A DNA stretch of 64,000 nt from Coleophoma eucalyptorum (GCA_026120035.1 JALRME010000030.1:486766-550765), one strand, 5' to 3'; positions 12,664 through 25,742 are shown, numbered from the stretch's first letter. Translations and numbers: made by a program. Notes: a model not told the origin generated them from the letters alone.

Positions 12664-14566
12664 TCATCCGCGGATTTTGGAAAGGAGTGTGTCAACAGTC
12701 AACGAAAGTTCTGCTCGCATTCCTTCAACAGTGTCGCCTCCCAGCGTATGTAAAAGGCATCTTTCAACATCATCCCAAGCCTCCCAACTGAGCGAGCTTG
12801 ACAGTTTTACTAGGTCGCAGATATAGTTCAATTTGCTTGCTGAATTAGGCATTCTCCGCTCATGGCCAGCGAGCAGGAACTGCTCGAGGGCTTTGACAGA
12901 GGCCGACCATTCCTGTTGATTTCTCTGCAAATCTGCGTCCAGAATTTCCAGGTTGGGTGCAGCAGGTGTTGGCAGGTACCCATTAACAGGGAAGACTATC
13001 TCAAGATGTGATGAGAGATTTGACTCTTTCAGGAGACTGCAGAAATAGAAGAGACAGAATAATCGATCCGGGTCGTGGCCCCTAGAGTCTGAATACTGCG
13101 AGTGCCGAGAGGTTTCTAGGGAATTGCGAATGAGTTGTGTGGCTTTTTGGATGGCTGAGAATGGCTTTAAACTATGATATGCAAATCTGTCGGAAGTAGC
13201 AGTGACTGTTCGGATATCTTGGGCGAAGGACAGAAACCAGAGACCTTGCAGTCGTCGTTGATGCCTTGTTGTCTTGCGAAAGTCATGATCAGGATTCGCG
13301 GGTAATTTTGCCACTATACGCAGTTCGTTTGACGTATAAAACCAGCTAGGCTTAGACATGCCGAGGATTCTACATGCTCATCAGCGTTTGCGGGTATAGG
13401 TAGGAGGAAGAATCGCGGACAAATTGACTAGCAACTTCAGGCGCCAGTTGTTCTCGAACATTTCGATGCCACCTCTGTCATGAACCATCTGCTCGAGACC
13501 TTTAAGGTGAAGCCGCCAAACATCTTCCGTTCCCCAATATCTCTGATAGTTATGTCAGTTAATAATCTCAGTAAATTGCGACGCGAATAATTGCAGCTCG
13601 AGGTGCAGACTATGCACACCTATAAACGTTATAATGAACATCAAAGGTGAATACATTCAGTATATTAAGCGTCCACTCGAACGTAAATAATGCCGTTACA
13701 TAAAATGCTTGCACAAACAGAATGGCATTCGCAGATGTGGTTGCTCTTGCTATGCCAGAACTTACTTCGAGATTGAGCAGTCTGATCACAGCACTGAAGG
13801 TGTCATCAGAAGTAGCTTTCTTGCTGTCACTTAACCACTCATTAACTAATCTTATTGCTTCACCTTTGTGTTGAAGCGCTAGGACGTTGACCTTCTCTCC
13901 ATGCAGGTATGCCAGGTGTGACGCAGCCTGGGCAAGCATTCCATGAAAGGATGCAGCATTTGAGAGATCGACCGGTACCCATATGTCTCGCATTGGATTA
14001 CAACTATTATTACCTGCATCGCTACCGAACATCATTGTTGCATATCGATTGAACCCTTCTCGCGCAAACCCCCCAGTCAGCTACGGTTATATGTTTTGAA
14101 GAAAAGTGATTTTACAGTGATGCATCAATGCCTGATCTTGAGCTGAAAGAGAGATAGGGCATGTGTCGAATGGATCAGATCTTGCCGAAGCCAGAGCATA
14201 AGAGAGGCCTGCGGCAAGTTGAGCAGGAACTCCATTCGAGGAATACGAGGGTTCGCTGTATGCGTGTTGTCCAGCAGGGATTTCATCGTCGTTGCCATCA
14301 TCGGCCGGATCGGTACTTTGAGCTGAGTCATCCATACGGCCTGCCCAGAGTTTTTGTGACGAATGGTCTGATGCATGTTGATAATTTGGTCTAGAAGTCG
14401 CTGTTTGCGGTATTGGTAGAGTCTCACGCGCCCTCCGTCTCCAGGCGACCCGTGCAGCATGGCTCCGTACTTGTATCCCCGGATTCTGGGTAACAAATTC
14501 GTACTGTATGTTGAGTGGTGAGCTTAACGTCAAGGGAGGCTCCTCGGATGACTGAGATTTCGGCAT
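12664..14566 (-). CDS. Fungal-specific transcription-factor-domain protein without Zn cluster; possibly broken
   Basis: Exons 14116-14566, 13766-14055 and 13381-13542 splice in frame. The product starts with a FVTQNPGIQVRSHAARVAW block, typical of fungal proteins that carry the Fungal_trans_2-like region but lack a Zn2Cys6 cluster, followed by NPMRDIWVPV and an HLKGLEQMVHDRGG block of the same family. The frame then meets two adjacent TGA codons (13378-13383), and the family-like C-terminal part (SKPSWFYTSNELR to the stop at 12664) continues in the same frame just after them. I find no convincing GT-AG intron that removes the stops; a weak GTCAAT donor with a CTAAG acceptor is possible. It is therefore either a gene with an unusual last intron or a recent pseudogene. 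The second intron (223 nt) is long for this window. Role would be regulatory; targets unknown. Confidence 0.6.
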
Positions 14567-15749
14567 CTAGAGCGAGATGATGAAAAAATACAAAAACAAA
14601 AATTAAGTAATACGATGACACCCTCGACTCTATGAAAGAGACGAGGCGAGATGAATCAGCGAGTATGAAATTTCTCCTAATTTGACTGCATACAATGAGA
14701 TGGATGGGGGAAAAAAAGATGTAGCAGGTGGGTGAGCAAAAACTTGGATGGAAATTGAGAAAATAGGGTTGTCGGATTACCTGTAATGGAAAGATGCATA
14801 AGGTACATTAACGTAAGTAAGTCATCGCGTAACGGAACGTGCGGCGTAATAGAACGCTTTTTATATGCCCACGTGACTAACTAATAACTACTTAATAATG
14901 ATCTGTTGAACAAGCCTTAATCCATGTCAACTCAATACTCCGGTTAATAAGCAGCATAAGGAGTATAATATAGGAATTATAAGTCTTGTACAGTGCTACA
15001 AAACAATTAGGGCTTCTTAAGACCACTAGGATGTATCGCGTTACCAGAAGCTTATCACGTTCTTAAGGCCCCTAGCAATAGCAGAAACTCTCGTAAGCAG
15101 TATAGGGGAAAGTACTTCTCAAATAGATTAAAGACCTAACTATAAGTAGCTATTCTCTGGGGTCTCGGTATTAAAGGAAATAGCTGACTTAAGGGACTTT
15201 GTACAAAACAAACCTACGATCTAGGCGACCACCTAAATTCCTCCTTTGTCACGGATTAAGAACTGCCTTACAAAAGACACTTGGGAGTCCTGAGAATCTT
15301 ATACATGCATCTCAGTCACCTAATACAGTCGCTAAGATAGTCCGAAATGGAAGTATCGCAATATCTCTCACAGGCTTGACAGGCTAGCTCTACCAATCCT
15401 ATTTTACCTTGTTCTTAGATCTTTGTCAACACCAGTTAATTGTATACTTAACTCGATGGGTCTTTGTGAAACTGCAATATTTGTAGTAGACCTAGCTATA
15501 AAATTCGTACCTGTCAAGAAGCTATAGAATCATCTTATTTGGTACTTATGGCAGGGTCTAGTTGCCAGAAATTCGCTTAGTGCCAAAAGGCTTCAGTTGA
15601 ATTACATCAGAATAGCAACATTAGAATATCGCCAACTATGGGAAAATTAACTCTTCCAGTGTCGCCATGGGAGTTAGAGAGCGCATGTCCATATTTCCAA
15701 GCATCTGTTCGGGCGCATGGTGCTGTCATCTTATTATTTCTTGGCTTCG
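14567..15749. other. Intergenic, degenerate sequence
   Basis: No supported gene. The 14.9-15.6 kb part is AT-rich with many stops in all frames and may contain eroded repeat DNA that I cannot classify. Confidence 0.4.
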
Positions 15750-17803
15750 CTAATATAAAGCAGGATGCGCTGCTTTAATTATGTCCGCACCCTAAATCAG
15801 GCATGTCAATAACTGCAAGCAGGTGTGAATCATGAAAAAGATGTTACCTTTTCAGCAACCATGTACACGGCATTCTGAATGCGGCAGTCAGGAATGACGG
15901 GGAAAACACTTGCATCAATGACTCGCAGGTTTTCGATGCCGTGAACCTTGAGCTCGCTGTCGACGACGCCCTCTTGGACATTTTTTGACAGGCGACAAGT
16001 TCCGCAGGGATCTTGTAGAAGTCAGTCATTTTATAAGCCAAGAAGAAATTAGACTTTTCTTACGAAAGCCAGTCTGTGACCGCTCTAAGATCATCTTGTT
16101 CATAGCTTCATCAGAGGCACGCGGCATAGGCCAAGGATAGTCTTCACCGATCATATCTTTCATCCCGTCTCCTGTTGTAAGCATATCATCAATAAAGCGG
16201 ACACCTTCGCGAAGAGCAATGATATCAAGATCGTCAGCAAGGAAGTTGAGATTGATATATGGTTGTTCCAATGGGTTTGCAGAGTTGAGTTTGACCTCAC
16301 CGGGCTTCGAGATTGGTCGAAGAAGGTCAACAATGACGGTGAGCCAGCTACCAGACGCTGGAGTAGGGATATGCCATTGGAAAGCGTCAGAAAACATGGG
16401 CTGGTTAAATATCAGTGTGAAAATTTCCAGCCTGTGGAATCTGAAAACTCACCACAAAGTCAACCTCAAAATGCGGTTGACCTCCGGGTCCAAAAGGATC
16501 GACTCCGCCATTATTCTTCTTGAAATTAACGTATTCTTTGCTGGTCGCAAGATACTCATCGATACGCGGGAATGCAACCAATTCAAGAAGGCCGCTACTC
16601 AGAGGGCCAGATTTGTTTTTAGCATAGGCTGAGATTGCGCCATCTTTCATTGGTCCTGCTCGAAGTAGATGGTCATCAAGACCAGTTCCATCTTTCAGAC
16701 GAAATACATGAGCGAGGATGGGATGATCCAGAAGATTTTGGCCAACATGAGGAGAGATGACAATTGGTTGAATTCCATGGGCCAACAGAGACTCTTTAGG
16801 TCCAATCCCTGAGAGCATTAAGAGTTTGGGAGTTTCGAAGACTCCTTGTGATACAATGACCTCTTTGTCAGCGTAGAAGTCGACGACTTCACCTGTGGGA
16901 CTGAAGACGGAGATACCTCTAGCTACATTATCCCTGATGATGAGTTTCTTAGAATAAGTGGATGAGAGGACTGTGATATTCTTCTTGCCACTAAGGAAAA
17001 CCCAGCTGGAAGAGCGGACTCCTTTATAAATGGTGCTGACACAGTGAGTTAAGCCATGCATAGAACCAGAATAAATGTCCTCTGATATCGGCAGCCCTTT
17101 GCTCACCCAGGCTTTCTCTAGTGCCTGTCTGAATGATCTAAGCTCTGGAATCAAGTCGGCGTGGGAAACGTGAAGAGGGCCTGTCCTTCCAACGTGAGAC
17201 AAGTCGGATGGGTAGAAGTTGTCATCATCGTGGTATGTAGCAGGCTATTCTGGCATTTAGCTCACCACCATAAAAGCTCAAAGAAAGAAACTTAAACTTA
17301 CCTTGTCAAAATACTCCTTACAATTATCCCAGTTCCATGTGTCGCCGCCAAACCCTGCCCAATCATCAAAGGTTTCCTTGCTTCCTCTTACCCAAGTATA
17401 GTAGTTGAGACAGCTGCTCCCTCCAAGAACCTTACCTCTAGTATCTGGCTTCTCGACACGTTCATAGTCGTCCCTCTTAATGAATGTGGCTTTATAGCCC
17501 CAATCATACTCGCTGCTACGAGTTTCAAAAGCACGAGCTGGCGTGGTGATCATGGGTATATCTTGTGGGTTTCTAGCAGCATGTTAACATCACAGCTGAA
17601 CAAAGCATTGCATAGATGACCTTACCCAATACCTGCTTCAATAACCAGGACTGAGACGTTTGGATTCTCAGCTAGTCGTCCTGCAACAACATTGCCAGCA
17701 GTGCCACCTGAAAGGCTCATAAGCTTTGCTCTAGTATACTCTCATATTATATTTCTTAATTTCTCTTACCACCAACAACAATGAAGTCAAATTTGGTCTG
17801 CAT
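15750..17803 (-). CDS. GMC-family FAD oxidoreductase
   Basis: Seven exons (17770-17803, 17626-17707, 17302-17572, 16453-17244, 16064-16400, 15848-16011, 15750-15791) give 573 aa, normal for glucose-methanol-choline oxidoreductases. Motifs: ADP-binding GGGTAGN at 11-17, GMC signature 1 around GKVLGGSS (85-92), signature 2 GVFETPKLLMLSGIG near 263-277, and the C-terminal HPCGTCRLS with the candidate catalytic His506. Such enzymes oxidise alcohols using FAD, passing electrons to O2 (giving H2O2) or another acceptor. No signal peptide, so an intracellular dehydrogenase or oxidase is likelier than a secreted ligninolytic one. It is divergent from a catalase whose start lies 956 bp away, which fits an H2O2-forming role. 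Substrate not predictable. Confidence 0.92.
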
Positions 17804-18759
17804 TTTGGATGTTTGATAAGCTTCCTAGCTAAACGATTTGAACGGAAAGAAGATGCTGTTTTCATCCAGAACAGAGAAAAGGTATCCTCTCTCTTTATAC
17901 TTCAATTCTCATGGCCTAATTGTTTCACCGCCTCTGTAGTCACTACAACAGACCTTTATGACAGCATGCTATAATCCATATATCAGACCGAACTATTTCG
18001 TGACGTCGTCTCCAAAACGAGATACCCTGCCCCCAGAGCTTTCCATCCTCTGCTACTAACAACAGACGCAACTACTATGTCGTCTCAATGCAGAGTATGA
18101 GATCGAGATCGTCAATAACCTAGTAATCACTATAGCGGAATGTTTCATATACTGTTGATCTCAGTGCTTCCTATTGCGCCTAGTTGCATAGCTGTCTGGG
18201 CCTGCGCTCCACTCTGCGCTCCACTATCTACGCGGTCCTCTAACATTCAGCAAATATAATATGCATGACCAAGAGTCAGCTGCTTATAAGTATGCTGGAG
18301 CGGACGGCTGTAAGCAAAGTGCTTACAAAGAATGCAAGAGCGGACGCCAGAGCGGTAATTTAGAGTTGGCACTGATATAGCTTTGGCCAATGCTTTTCAA
18401 TGGGCCCCCATGCTTGAGCCTTTTATAGTGTTGCCTTTCGCAATGATCAAAATAATTGGCCGCACATGGCATACTGCACTTGCTCTCTATTCAATTTTCT
18501 GGCAGAAACCATGGAATTAGTTGTCCGGCTAACCCGGTCAAGTTCTGAAAACTTGTACGGGAGCTCGCTTAAATTCGCCAATGCTGAGTCACTATCTCTG
18601 GCATACTTGACTTAGGCAATACCCAGGCGATTAGTAATGTCTTGTTTCTGCGATGGCTTATATATAATAGCCTTCGTATCATTGAATGGCCACTTGCATC
18701 TTTTTCAATCAAGCTACTATAACGAAAGATCTTGTTACATTAGACCTCAAAGAAAGAAA
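17804..18759. promoter_or_regulatory. Bidirectional upstream region between GMC oxidoreductase and catalase
   Basis: 956 bp between two divergent start codons. It contains two GAGCGGACG direct repeats (18296-18304 and 18337-18345) about 40 bp apart, separated by a short palindrome GTAAGC-AAAGT-GCTTAC near 18310-18326, and a GC-rich patch at 18200-18235. Co-regulation of both genes from here is plausible but not shown. Confidence 0.4.
18661..18667 (+). promoter_or_regulatory. Likely TATA box of the catalase gene
   Basis: TATATAA located 93 bp upstream of the catalase ATG, in the only strongly TATA-like position of the proximal promoter. Confidence 0.45.
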
Positions 18760-20784
18760 ATGGCCTCCAACGTAATATCAGCTGGTAGTGGCTATTTGAG
18801 CAGACGCTGATTCTATGCAGGGCTTAGAAAGTCGCATATATACCCTTGCTGAAGGTACAGTCCACATTAATTTTTCTGGAGACTTATGGCTTACCAAATA
18901 TCTCTTCAGGTTGTCCAGTCGCAGACCCCTCAACAGCTCTATCCATCGGAAGCAATGGAGGCAACCTACTCCTACTTCAAGACACCCAACTGATCGAAAC
19001 TTTGGCACATTTTGCCCGAGAACGCATTCCTGAGAGGTGACCAAGATACTCTTACGCTTCGAAATACAGATCGATTTCATGCTTACAAAATCACGTTATC
19101 AGAGTCGTTCACGCCAAAGCAGCGGGCGCCTTTGGCGAGTTTCAAGTCACTCACGACATCTCCGATGTCACTTCTGCAGCATTCTTGAACGGAATTGGTA
19201 AGAAGACAAAAGTCCTGACGCGTATTTCGACCGTTGGTCCAGAGAAGGGTTCTGCCGACAGCGTACGCGATGTACGGGGATGGGCGTTGAAGTTTTTTAC
19301 TGAAGAGGGAAATCAAGACTGGGTTTTCAACAATACTGTAGGTATATCCCTCGAAGCTCTATTCGAACATCCCACTTGGTTATGGAATATACAAAGCTCA
19401 GATGCTTCTAATTATAGCCGGTGTTCTTCGTAAGAGATCCTATCAAATTCCCTTCAGTGAACAGGTCTCACAAGCGCCATCCTACAACCAATTTGCCTGA
19501 CTCGACGATGTTCTGGGAGTAAGCACCAGTCACGTTGAAAACTCGAGGTGAATATACTGATCTGTTTGGTTAGCTTTCACAATAACAACCAAGAGAGCAT
19601 CCACGCTTTGATGTTTCTTTTCTCCGATCGTGGAACCCCTGCGACCCTTCGTCACATTAATGGCTATAGTGGACACACCTACAAGTTCACCAAGGAGGTA
19701 ACTAGTTTATTCATATTCTATATCTCAACAAATGGCAAGCTAAAGCATAAACAGGATGGCTCATTCAAATACGTGAAAATTCACTTCAAAACAGATCAAG
19801 GCATAAAGACTCACACAGTAGCGGAAGCGACAGAGCTCGCGGGCACAGATCCGGACTACACTACTCGCGATCTCTTTGAACACATTAAGCGTGGGGAATA
19901 TCCAACGTGGAGTGTCTATATTCAAGTCATGGAGCCTAAGGATGCGGCAACATACAGATGGAACATTTTTGACATGACCAAGGTCTGGCCGCAGGCTGAT
20001 TATCCGCTCAGGCCCGTGGGGAAGCTCACTCTTAACGCAAACGTATATTACTATAATCCTAATCCTTAACTCAGAAGGATCAGCTAACAAAGTGCAGCCA
20101 AGAAACTATTTCCAAGACATTGAGCAAGCTGCGTTCTCACCCTCCACCATGGTTCCAGGAATTGCCCCTAGTGGAGATCCCAGTAGGAACTCCTGAATAG
20201 ACTCTTTTCCGTTTCTATCTTATTTATTGATTCTTCTTTAGTGCTCCAAGCGCGAATGTTCAGTTACCCAGACGCCGCACGCTATCGCCTAGGTACTAAT
20301 TACCAGCAACTGCCGCCTAACGCAGCCATAAGCCCTGTCTACTCGCCCTACGAGCGCGACGGTTTCTCCGCTGCGAACGGCAACTATGGTAGTGATCCCA
20401 ACTATGTGCGCTCCACAACTCTAAAAGTCAACTATCGCCCTATCAAACAGCAAGATCAGGACCAGTGGTTTGGAACTGTGCAAGCGTTCACATCCGAGGT
20501 CGTCGATGATGATTTCGCTCAGGCAACTGCTCTGTGGAATGTATTAGGGAAGCAGAAGGGACAGCAGGAGAACTTTGTCCAGAATGTGGCGTGTCATTTA
20601 AAGGAGGCGCTACCAGCAGTGCGAGCAGAGACTTTCAGTAGGTTATTTTCTTTATTAGAGAACGTTGCTATACCGTCATGGTACTTTTCCCAATAGTGTT
20701 GCTAATAATTGAGCAGAGATGTTTGGTCGCGTGGATAAGGGTTTGGGAATACGGATCGAGGAGGCTGTGAATGCGGCTCTGTAG
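18760..20784 (+). CDS. Small-subunit haem catalase
   Basis: Ten exons (18760-18771, 18821-18854, 18910-19036, 19103-19337, 19418-19518, 19574-19697, 19755-20042, 20098-20182, 20242-20637, 20717-20784) give 489 aa, the usual size of small-subunit catalases. Family blocks are intact: [14 protein letters not shown] with the distal His61, the [11 protein letters not shown] block with Asn134/135, and the proximal haem-ligand segment [14 protein letters not shown] with Tyr344. It dismutates H2O2 to water and O2. No signal peptide and no clear C-terminal peroxisomal tripeptide, so cytosolic. The ten-exon structure is typical of fungal catalases. It stands head to head with a GMC oxidoreductase, suggesting local H2O2 removal. 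No lesion seen. Confidence 0.95.
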
Positions 20785-21454
20785 CTGTTATTGGACCATA
20801 GATAGAATGTTTTGTGGTCAACTTGTACATACCATACTAGTCACAGGTTGCTTTAATTTGCTGTGCGGCCTTAGCTCTCTCAGTATATACCCCTTGTACA
20901 GCTGCGTCGAAACCTATGTGTTAGTTCGTAAAGGCACTACATTGTTGGCCGCTACGCATTTCAACGGATACCATCCCACTATATTCCAACAGTATGATAA
21001 GTTTATATAAATTAGATTAGAATGTTTAATTTGCCTATCTAGCTTTTATTTACATATTTAACGATGAAGAATTATCTCTAGTTCTGTATATAAAAGAAAC
21101 TTGAAACTAAAGAAAATAATTTTTATCAGTATTCCTAAGTGGTGGTGCTCTATTTTGTTGTCACTGCTATACTTTTCGGCGTCATCCAGTGGGTGTAATC
21201 CTGCGTGTACGATTTATGTACATGAGCTCCTGGCCACAAAGCTCTCCCTATTCGGCCAGAGTTTTGAATTAGTGCTCCATACAGCACTGTACAATTTAAC
21301 AAGAGCAAATATCTAAAACTTTAAGTAATTTTTAATTAGAAAAGATCTCGGCAACTTACTTTTCTTCCCGGACGCAATAAAAGTAATCCATGCTGAGGTA
21401 AACTTGCACATTATAGAAAATAATGTTAGATTTCCCACGCGTGAACTAGACTTG
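20785..21454. other. Intergenic region
   Basis: Convergent 3' flanks of the catalase gene and the Zn2Cys6 regulator; AT-rich, no gene supported. Confidence 0.5.
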
Positions 21455-23176
21455 CTAAGTTCTCTCGCGAGCAAGTACCCATCTTTTTCCAAATCGCGCT
21501 AACACGGCTTGAACCATTTCTATGTTTCTTATGGAGCTGTCATTAGACCACTGCCTAAGCATCTTTTGATGAGTTACTGTTATGCAATGCATAGGATGCA
21601 GGACGAAAAACGCAACATGCCCAATGTCAATATTATCAGGCATATTGTGAAGTTCAATCACCATATCCATAAGACTTTCCCAAGGAGAATCAGTTGACTG
21701 GACAGGGAAGAGGCTTGAAAAGATATGACGCGATCCAGCAAAATTATAATAGGTGTAGAGTAGTATTCGTGCACTACAAGTCGTTAACAATTCTTCAATT
21801 TTGTAAATATCTCCAAGGAGCTAACCTTTCGCTCAGACTTTTTGCTCCAATAGAAATGGCCCAGTGGCCAGTATTATCGCCTGTAGCAAGTATCGAAAAC
21901 GCCATCAGGGTGCGATGGAGTTGTACAGCTTCTTCAATTCTTTCTTCCGGTCCCAACTTAGCATCGTGGATATGTCTTATTACCCGGCCCAGTAATAACG
22001 CTGCCTGTGTCACCATCGCAAATTTCGCTATTCGCAAATCGGGTATGTTTGATATCGAGGGGTGTCGGCCTACAAGGAAGGTCTACGATGTCAATACCCA
22101 GCGGAATAAATAGAATTTGTTAAGACCACTTTTGTACTCACTGCTGTAGCCCATGACTCCTCATCTACTGGTAAACGATCATGAGGACCCGGATCTTCCG
22201 TCACAAAACGTGAATCAGGGCCTTCGATGTTGTTATACCTGTTATCGTCAGCGTTGGAGAATATTTTTACATTCTACGTGATCCGAAATACGTGTTAATA
22301 GACACGAATGGTCAACTGTTGTAGTTCTTACCGATCAAGAATAATAATTCCCCACCATGTTCGAAGCTCTTCCTCTTGTATTACCCAAGCGGCAGCATCG
22401 GCTGGCATTTGCTGTCGTAGAGTTCTATCTATGCCCAAGTTAGAGGCTGATCTGGCACAACTACATATAGATTTGTATGCCGCTGGCCGGATTGAATGTC
22501 CAGTCTCAAACAGCGCCAGGAGAAGTTGAGCTTGTATAAGCTCAATCGACCGAACGCCGCTAGTGTTTAGCAATGTAGTCAAACTCTTACTCGTCGCATA
22601 AATCTGTGTCTGCATACTCTCAGATTCACTGACCTGTGGAGTCTGCGTGACGACAAGCATGCAAAGGCACAGTAAGAAGAAATCGGCGCTTGGCTCTGAC
22701 CAAGAGTTTGGGAAGCGGTTGTAGAATCGCCGTTTTGAAATAACGGGCATCCATAGATGGATGGTACTAAAATAGTCCACTGCAATTTCCGCGAGTCTCT
22801 CTTTGGACCCAATAATGGTTGAAACAATATAGACGACGTTGGTATTGACAAGTAATCTCTCAATGCCGGCAATTTGGCTCGAATTTGAGAATGAAGAGAT
22901 TGAAGAAGCAATCTCCGGGGCGGAAGGACTTGTTACGACTCCTGTATCCCCAGCTGCAGGTGTGCCCATGACTTGGGAGAGTTCGAGAAAGTCCGCGTAG
23001 GTGCATGTATTTCCCAGCCTGTTTGAGTATTATGATGCGTTAGGATAAGTTTCAGGGGAATGTATCCTTGGCCTTGGGTGTTACCTTGCGCAGAGCTGGC
23101 AGCTTGGCAACCTTTTGTCACACCTCCGCTTTCGTTTCTTGCATCGATGACAGGCGTTCAGTGCTAGTTCAGACAT
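21455..23176 (-). CDS. Zn2Cys6 transcription factor with fungal-specific TF domain
   Basis: Five exons (23085-23176, 22332-23018, 22142-22238, 21826-22082, 21455-21773) give 483 aa. The N-terminus carries a complete binuclear zinc cluster: Cys9, 12, 19, 26, 29 and 36 (CX2CX6CX6CX2CX6C) with the basic KKRKRR stretch between. A middle-homology region follows, with IHLWMPVISKRRFYNRF, LGIDR and a LRTWWGIIILDR segment typical of the Fungal_trans domain. The first intron falls inside the zinc cluster, common in this family. It is a nuclear DNA-binding regulator, probably recognising CGG half-sites. It lies beside the catalase/GMC pair and upstream of the SDR-MFS-SDR block, so it is the best candidate local regulator. 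The length is short for the family but the frame is continuous. Confidence 0.9.
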
Positions 23177-24649
23177 TATTGGGTGGGTATATAGACGATT
23201 CAAGGCAAAAATTCAGATGTGTAGAATTGATCAGTCATCAGGCAAGGTAACTAAAGTGTATATGGCGCAAGGCCAAAAGGAGTATTTCAAGTCGACATCC
23301 TCTTATGGTAGCAGGCTTGTGCTTATATTGTTCTAGGCACCACTTTTGGTACTATTAACGAGGATCTCGTGAGAATTTCCCATTTCAATCTCAGAACATG
23401 GAAAATATGAATTAATCGCATTAAAAAGTTAAGAAACGTGCTAATAGCCACTAACTCATCGGACATGTCCATTGGAAATACAGGAGATGATACATCCGGG
23501 GGTCTTCGATATTCAGTAATGCGAAGGTGAGCTGAAGAAGTTTGATGCCCAATGATAACTGTCTATTATGGCGTGGTCAGCCGGGTCTGAGTCTGAGGCA
23601 ATTTGCAGACTAATAATTATATACACAGAAACAAACGCCCACTTTAAATGATGGGGTTTCTAGTCTGGGTTAATGCATTTGCTACTTACGGTTAGCCTGT
23701 ATGTACTAGACTGCTTTAGGATGTTGCCTAAGGTCAGGGTGGAAAAGCTGACTTCAGCGGTGGATGATTCTCCTTGTCTATGTTTTAATGTGGGGAGGTG
23801 GCAACGAATGATTCTCCTTATCTACCTAGTATGTTTCGTCATAGGAGGGTTATAGGTAAGCATTATACATGCGCTAATTCTCATACTCGTGTCGGTTACA
23901 TCACATGATAGGATATGTACGGTGGCTGTCCACAGCTGGTTATACTTGCAGGACATTCGATTGGCTCAAGGCTCTATAATGCTTAATCCCACCTCAAGAT
24001 TTCACTGCAGTGCAGTGACTGCACTATGAGACTGTACCTTTAGTATGAAGAACCCGGTCACAGCTCGACCTGGGTAATGTACAGATAGGTTCCGTCTGGT
24101 GAGAACATCCACCCTAGCTGCCTAAATACGAGGTATCTATGGTCTAGAGGAATATACCGAGACGAAGGAGATCTCGTACCTCCAATTTAATGAAAGAGAG
24201 GTCCTTAATAGTTGGTGCTTATACCTGTGACTTCTTTTCAAACGCATAGAAAGCTAGTTTTATACTAGCATAGCATTCCAAACCTGCGTTGCGATGGCAG
24301 AATCCCGCGCAAAAACTTAAATCCACGAAAGAAAAATGCCGTCGTAAAACAGAGAGATCTATTAGGTACAGTAGAGTCTAAATATATCAAGAATGCATTA
24401 AAGATTTCAAAGGGACTGCCGCTAGAAGGGCTTATGTTAAAGTCTCGAGAAGCAAGTATTATTACGAAGGATAATTTAGAGTTAGTTAGAATGGAGGTAA
24501 GGATGATGGACAAAACTAAGACTCCGGCGCGAGAGCCGCAAAAGCAAATGGTAAAAGATAGCCAAGTCAATCGAGACTACAGTTAGCCTTGTATTACTAT
24601 CGTCTTTTACTATAAAAAAGAGACTTGTCGCCACACGTCCAATATTCGA
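23177..24649. other. Gene-free stretch
   Basis: Upstream region of the Zn2Cys6 gene followed by AT-rich DNA. A short palindromic patch (CTGCAGTGCAGTGACTGCAC near 24006) is visible. No gene supported. Confidence 0.45.
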
Positions 24650-25000
24650 TTGGGGCTGACCCGGCTATCGCTAAGAAGGCTCTAAAGCAACAGTTTGAGA
24701 CGCTCGTCTCGTGACACCTAGGCAAGTTATGTCTTGATACTGAGAATTTCTCAAGGATAATGATAGTAGTCGATGCCCTTGACGAGTGTGATTGTGAGGA
24801 GGTTATCAAGATCATAAGTCACCTCCTCTCAATTAGGAATCATTTGGCATCAGTACGCCTTAAGAATTTATGGCAAACAGGCTAGAGCTATCAATTTGCT
24901 TTGGCCTCGAAGACATACGCGGCATATACAAAGTAATCATCAAACGCCCTCTAATGCTTTATACTAAGAGGGATGAAAGTGGGCTTATTGTCGTAGCCGC
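24650..25000 (+). pseudogene. NACHT-domain (STAND-type) NTPase fragment
   Basis: One frame reads ADPAIAKKALKQQFETLVS, then TGA, then a segment ending in the Walker B motif IVVDALDECDCEEVIKII, which is diagnostic of fungal NACHT proteins of the NLR-like incompatibility class. After about 40 more codons the reading continues one frame over (ORF from 24870) with MANRLELSICFGLEDIRGIYK, matching the family's segment after the conserved TSRPE-type motif. The Walker A part, effector domain and C-terminal repeats are not visible. One stop and one single-base frame lesion make this a relic; no function expected. Confidence 0.75.
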
Positions 25001-25742
25001 ATTCGTTTCTTTACAAAATCAGCCAAGTTCATTGGTTAGTCTTATTAATTAATACAACCATTGCCACTCTACTATTAAGCCTTGGAAAGAATCCAAATAC
25101 AGAGATTGCTTCTAAGCCGTACCCTTTGATACAACATTTTCTATATCACGCATTATATCTGCTCTTGGAGTACGGTACAGGATCTAAAGGAATTGAGTTT
25201 GATACTACAAAATAATGGCTAACTATAAAATCGTCTTAACTTATTTATATGCCAATAGTTGGCATTATTAAAGGAACCCTTTCTAAATTACTTGTTGAAA
25301 AGCTTCGCTATATTATAGCTGTTATGGATGTAACTTACAAGTCTTTCTAGATTATATTGGCATTTCGATCCTTGACCTATACCTTATCGATTATAATTGT
25401 AAATATGAAAGGAAGGGTTAGTGAAGGCTAATAATGTTTTACAATCTTGGTTCTGAATGCTAGGACACTAGTACATTTTAGTAAGATAGGTACTTTTTTG
25501 TTCGTGACGGTGAGGATGTTCTCACATGATATGGGCAGCGACAAATCCAAATCGCATAAAAGAGATACCAAAGTTCAGGCATCGGCATATTTAGCATAAA
25601 GTGAAGTATATGACTGGTGTGACGTGTCCATCCTTTCCCGCTTCTCTTGGACGTGTGAATCCGGAGGGCGGTTGGTTGTGGCTCTGCCAGCTGAAGTGCG
25701 GCCATTCCAGGGATGGATTGGGCAAGCTCAGTCGCGGCCCTC

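Noticed and set aside
15199..15720. Possible transposon coding remnant
   Set aside because: All frames are closed and I could not match any reverse transcriptase or transposase motif.
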